In this document: piece after piece, positions 60,536-64,000 of the stretch
How the letters are laid out: every line of letters begins with the position of its first letter
Numbering within the stretch: position 1 is the stretch's first letter
Source of the DNA: Synchiropus splendidus
Lineage: Eukaryota; Chordata; Actinopteri; Syngnathiformes; Callionymidae
Direction: 5' to 3'
Length of the DNA: 64,000 nt
Assembly (NCBI RefSeq): GCF_027744825.2
Contig: NC_071349.1
Span: forward strand, 186,001-250,000
The notes under the pieces: generated by a model
Databases searched by the model: none
The model's input: only the letters and a program-made list of their open reading frames with translations
What the model was told of the DNA's origin: nothing
Translations under genes and position numbers: made by a program

Positions 60536-63500
60536 CTAGTAGGTGCACATCAAATCTAAGCTGTCTGAAGTGTTTTCCGAAAGTTATCAACACTTTTATG
60601 TTTGGCGTTCCGAAGCCCACCTTATCTCAGGCTGAAAAGCGTTTTTGTGCATTATGCCATAACTTTTCAGGGAAGCTTCAGAACATGAAATTTTAACCTC
60701 CCACTATAGCAGAAAGGGTCTTTCTAGTAGTTGCACATCAAATCTAAGCTGTCTGAAGTGTTTTTCCAAAGTAATCAACACTTTTATGTTTGGCGTTCCG
60801 AAACCCACCTTATCTCAGGCTGAAAAGCGTTTTTGTGCATTGTGCCATAACTTTTCAGGGAAGCTTCAGAACATGAAATTTTAACCTCCCACTATAGCAG
60901 AAAGGGTCTTTCTAGTAGTTGCACATCAAATCTAAACTGTCTGAAGTGTTTTTCCAAAGTTATTAACACTTTTATGTTTGGCGTTCGGAAACCCACCTTA
61001 TCTCAGGCTGAAAAGCGTTTTTGTGCATTGTGCCATAACTTTTCAGGGAAGCTTCAGAACATGAAATTTTAACCTCCCACTATAGCAGAAAGGGTCTTTC
61101 TAGTAGTTGCACATCAAATCTAAACTGTCTGAAGTGTTTTTCCAAAGTTATCAACACTTTTATGTTTGGCGTTCCGAAACCCACCTTATCTCAGGCTGAA
61201 AAGCGTTTTTGTGCATTGTGCCATAACTTTTCAGGGAAGCTTCAGAACATGAAATTTTAACCTCCCACTATAGCAGAAAGGGTCTTTCTAGTAGGTGCAC
61301 ATCAAATCTAAGCTGTCTGAAGTGTTTTTCGAAAGTTATCAACACTTTTATGTTTGGCGTTCCGAAACCCACCTTATCTCAGGCTGAAAAGCGTTTTTGT
61401 GCATTGTGCCATAACTTTTCAGGGAAGCTTCAGAACATGAAATTTTAACCTCCCACTATAGCAGAAAGGGTCTTTCTAGTAGTTGCACATCAAATCTAAG
61501 CTGTCTGAAGTGTTTTTCAAAAGTTATCAACACTTTTATGTTTGGCGTTCCGAAACCCACCTTATCTCAGGCTGAAAAGCGTTTTTGTGCATTGTGCCAT
61601 AACTTTTCAGGGAAGCTTCAGAACATGAAATTTTAACCTCCCAATATAGCAGAAAGGGTCTTTCTAGTAGTTGCACATCAAATCTAAACTGTCTGAAGTG
61701 TTTTTCCAAAGTTATCAACACTTTTATGTTTGGCGTTCCGAAACCCACCTTATCTCAGGCTGAAAAGCGTTTTTGTGCATTGTGCCATAACTTTTCAGGG
61801 AAGCTTCAGAACATGAAATTTTAACCTCCCACTATAGCAGAAAGGGTCTTTCTAGTAGTTGCACATCAAATCTAAACTGTCTGAAGTGTTTTTCCAAAGT
61901 TATTAACACTTTTATGTTTGGCGTTCCGAAACCCACCTTATCTCAGGCTGAAAAGCGTTTTTGTGCATTGTGCCATAACTTTTCAGGGAAGCTTCAGAAC
62001 ATGAAATTTTAACCTCCCACTATAGCAGAAAGGGTCTTTCTAGTAGTTGCACATCAAATCTAAACTGTCTGAAGTGTTTTTCCAAAGTTATCAACACTTT
62101 TATGTTTGGCGTTCCGAAACCCACCTTATCTCAGGCTGAAAAGCGTTTTTACGCATTGTGCCATAACTTTTCAGGGAAGCTTCAGAACATGAAATTTTAA
62201 CCTCCCACTATAGCAGAAAGGGTCTTTCTAGTAGGTGCACATCAAATCTAAGCTGTCTGAAGTGTTTTTCCAAAGTTATCAACACTTTTATGTTTGGCGT
62301 TCCGAAACCCACCTTATCTCAGGCTGAAAAGCGTTTTTGTGCATTGTGCCATAACTTTTCAGGGAAGCTTCAGAACATGAAATTTTAACCTCCCACTATA
62401 GCAGAAAGGGTCTTTCTAGTAGTTGCACATCAAATCTAAACTGTCTGAAGTGTTTTTCCAAAGTTATCAACACTTTTATGTTTGGCGTTCCGAAACCCAC
62501 CTTATCTCAGGCTGAAAAGCGTTTTTGTGCATTGTGCCATAACTTTTCAGGGAAGCTTCAGAACATGAAATTTTAACCTCCCACTATAGCAGAAAGGGTC
62601 TTTCTAGTAGTTGCACATCAAATCTAAACTGTCTGAAGTGTTTTTCCAAAGTTATTAACACTTTTATGTTTGGCGTTCCGAAACCCACCTTATCTCAGGC
62701 TGAAAAGCGTTTTTGTGCATTGTGCCATAACTTTTCAGGGAAGCTTCAGAACATGAAATTTTAACCTCCCACTATAGCAGAAAGGGTCTTTCTAGTAGTT
62801 GCACATCAAATCTAAACTGTCTGAAGTGTTTTTCCAAAGTTATCAACACTTTTATGTTTGGCGTTCCGAAACCCACCTTATCTCAGGCTGAAAAGCGTTT
62901 TTACGCATTGTGCCATAACTTTTCAGGGAAGCTTCAGAACATGAAATTTTAACCTCCCACTATAGCAGAAAGGGTCTTTCTAGTAGGTGCACATCAAATC
63001 TAAGCTGTCTGAAGTGTTTTTCCAAAGTTATCAACACTTTTATGTTTGGCGTTCCGAAACCCACCTTATCTCAGGCTGAAAAGCGTTTTTGTGCATTGTG
63101 CCATAACTTTTCAGGGAAGCTTCAGAACATGAAATTTTAACCTTCCACTATAGCAGAAAGGGTCTTTCTAGTAGTTGCACATCAAATCTAAACTGTCTGA
63201 AGTGTTTTTCCAAAGTTATTAACACTTTTATGTTTGGCGTTCCGAAACCCACCTTATCTCAGGCTGAAAAGCGTTTTTGTGCATTGTGCCATAACTTTTC
63301 AGGAAAGCTTCAGAACATGAAATTTTAACCTCCCACTATAGCAGAAAGGGTCTTTCTAGTAGTTGCACATCAAATCTAAACTGTCTGAAGTGTTTTTCCA
63401 AAGTTATCAACACTTTAATGTTTGGCGTTCCGAAACCCACCTTATCTCAGGCTGAAAAGCGTTTTTACGCATTGTGCCATAACTTTTCAGGGAAGCTTCA

Positions 63501-63919
63501 GAACATGAAATTTTAACCTCCCACTATAGCAGAAAGGGTCTTTCTAGTAGGTGCACATCAAATCTAAGCTGTCTGAAGTGTTTTTCCAAAGTTATCAACA
63601 CTTTTATGTTTGGCGTTCCGAAACCCACCTTATCTCAGGCTGAAAAGCGTTTTTGTGCATTGTGCCATAACTTTTCAGGGAAGCTTCAGAACATGAAATT
63701 TTAACCTCCCACTATAGCAGAAAGGGTCTTTCTAGTAGTTGCACATCAAATCTAAACTGTCTGAAGTGTTTTTCCAAAGTTATCAACACTTTTATGTTTG
63801 GCGTTCCGAAACCCACCTTATCTCAGGCTGAAAAGCGTTTTTACGCATTGTGCCATAACTTTTCAGGGAAGCATCAAAACATGAAATTTTAACCTCCCAC
63901 TATAGCAGAAAGGGTCTTT
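60536..63919. repeat. M323-M340: less regular right-hand stretch
   Basis: Order is C(TTTTCCGAAAG)-F'-A-G-E-F-G-A-B-C-G-A-B-C-A-B-C-B. E follows G directly with no D at 61,288. Private changes are GTAATC (60,724), GTTCGG (60,912), CCCAATATAG (61,476), CCTTCCAC (62,980), CAGGAAAG (63,168) and CACTTTAATG (63,356). The last unit has GCATCAAAAC. No clear partner block is seen in the window. Confidence 0.8.
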
Positions 63920-64000
63920 CTAGTAGTTGCACATCAAATCTAAGCTGTCTGAAGTGTTTTCCGAAAGTTATCAACACTTTTATGTTTGGCGTTCCGAAGC
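63920..64000. repeat. Partial monomer M341 cut by the window edge
   Basis: 81 bases of a unit with TTTTCCGAAAG and CCGAAGC, as in the other marked C units, but with T at position 8 where the others have G. The array therefore continues past the window. Confidence 0.9.

Larger units (their letters stand above)
1..64000. repeat. 188-bp satellite DNA array, 340 complete head-to-tail monomers plus a partial
   Basis: Every stretch of the window is a copy of the same 188-bp unit, which begins CTAGTAG(T/G)TGCACATC and ends AGAAAGGGTCTTT. Counting unit starts gives 1, 189, 377 and so on to 63,920, with one base lost at M47 and no other net length change. All copies run in the same direction and no foreign sequence interrupts them. 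The type-defining differences between A and B, or A and C, amount to three positions in 188. The first unit has 72 G+C in 188 bases. Such long homogeneous arrays are typical of eukaryotic centromeric or pericentromeric heterochromatin; that location is inference, since no flank is visible. The family is not one I recognise. Confidence 0.98.

Noticed and set aside
61536..61748. 70-codon minus-strand open frame
   Set aside because: A single change (CCCAATATAG) removes the same minus-strand TAG stop. The peptide is otherwise identical in kind to translated satellite.
1..64000. CRISPR array
   Set aside because: The period is regular, but the whole 188-bp unit is conserved; there are no short repeats separated by unique spacers.
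1..64000. CENP-B box
   Set aside because: I looked for TTCGnnnnAnnCGGG on both strands of the monomer types. The nearest (TTTCGGAACGCC on the minus strand near 70-80) lacks the required A and CGGG.
1..64000. Transposon or LTR-derived tandem array
   Set aside because: No terminal repeats, target-site duplications, poly-A tract or coding remnants were seen in the unit.
1..64000. Known satellite family or named species
   Set aside because: A 188-bp HindIII-type unit resembles several fish, plant and invertebrate satellites in length only. I do not recognise the sequence, and a database search is needed to name it.
1..64000. Assembly artefact producing the entire array
   Set aside because: Private single-base markers and differing duplication offsets argue for real structure, although individual block joins cannot be verified without reads.

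Overview
The whole 64,000-base window is one uninterrupted tandem satellite array. The unit is 188 bp (about 38% GC in the first monomer), always in the same orientation. There are 340 complete monomers plus an 81-base partial copy at the right edge. I see no protein gene, RNA gene, transposon, CRISPR array, telomeric repeat or unique flanking sequence. The window therefore lies entirely inside the array and neither array edge is visible. Length, homogeneity and higher-order structure point to a eukaryotic chromosome, most likely (peri)centromeric or other constitutive heterochromatin. I do not recognise the satellite family and will not name a species.

Numbering: base 1 of the window is base 1 of monomer 1 (M1). 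Phase is exact to M46. M47 (8649-8835) is 187 bp, and from M48 on monomer n starts at 188 x (n-1). Most monomers fall into seven sequence types defined by linked variants at monomer positions 8, 25, 44, 53 and 112-113. A = T8 A25 C44 T53 GT. B = T8 A25 C44 C53 AC. C = G8 G25 C44 C53 GT. D = T8 A25 C44 T53 AC. E = G8 G25 G44 C53 GT. F = T8 G25 A44 C53 GT. G = T8 A25 C44 C53 GT. The most regular order is D-E-F-G-A-B-C, often with a second C, so the base higher-order repeat (HOR) is about 7-8 monomers (1316-1504 bp).

Layout. 1-11,091: a 12-monomer repeat, then a 22-monomer-offset duplication. 11,092-24,815: two pairs of long duplicated blocks, offset 37-38 and 32 monomers. 24,816-29,327: a disordered stretch rich in hybrid monomers. 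29,328-32,711: partly ordered, ending in a 5-monomer tandem duplication. 32,712-44,367: four successive blocks of 19, 18, 12 and 13 monomers, each opening with the same marked F monomer. 44,368-48,503 and 56,400-60,535: two copies of a 22-monomer block, 64 monomers apart. 51,324-57,527: a 16-monomer block duplicated at a 17-monomer offset. 60,536-64,000: less regular sequence continuing past the window.

The pattern is what repeated unequal exchange, segmental amplification and gene conversion would leave. The most noteworthy features are the nested multi-kb HORs, near-absence of indels (one in 340 monomers), private markers that allow duplication events to be ordered, and dyad symmetries in the monomer. 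The only open reading frames are 70-79 codon accidents of single-base changes and are not annotated as genes.
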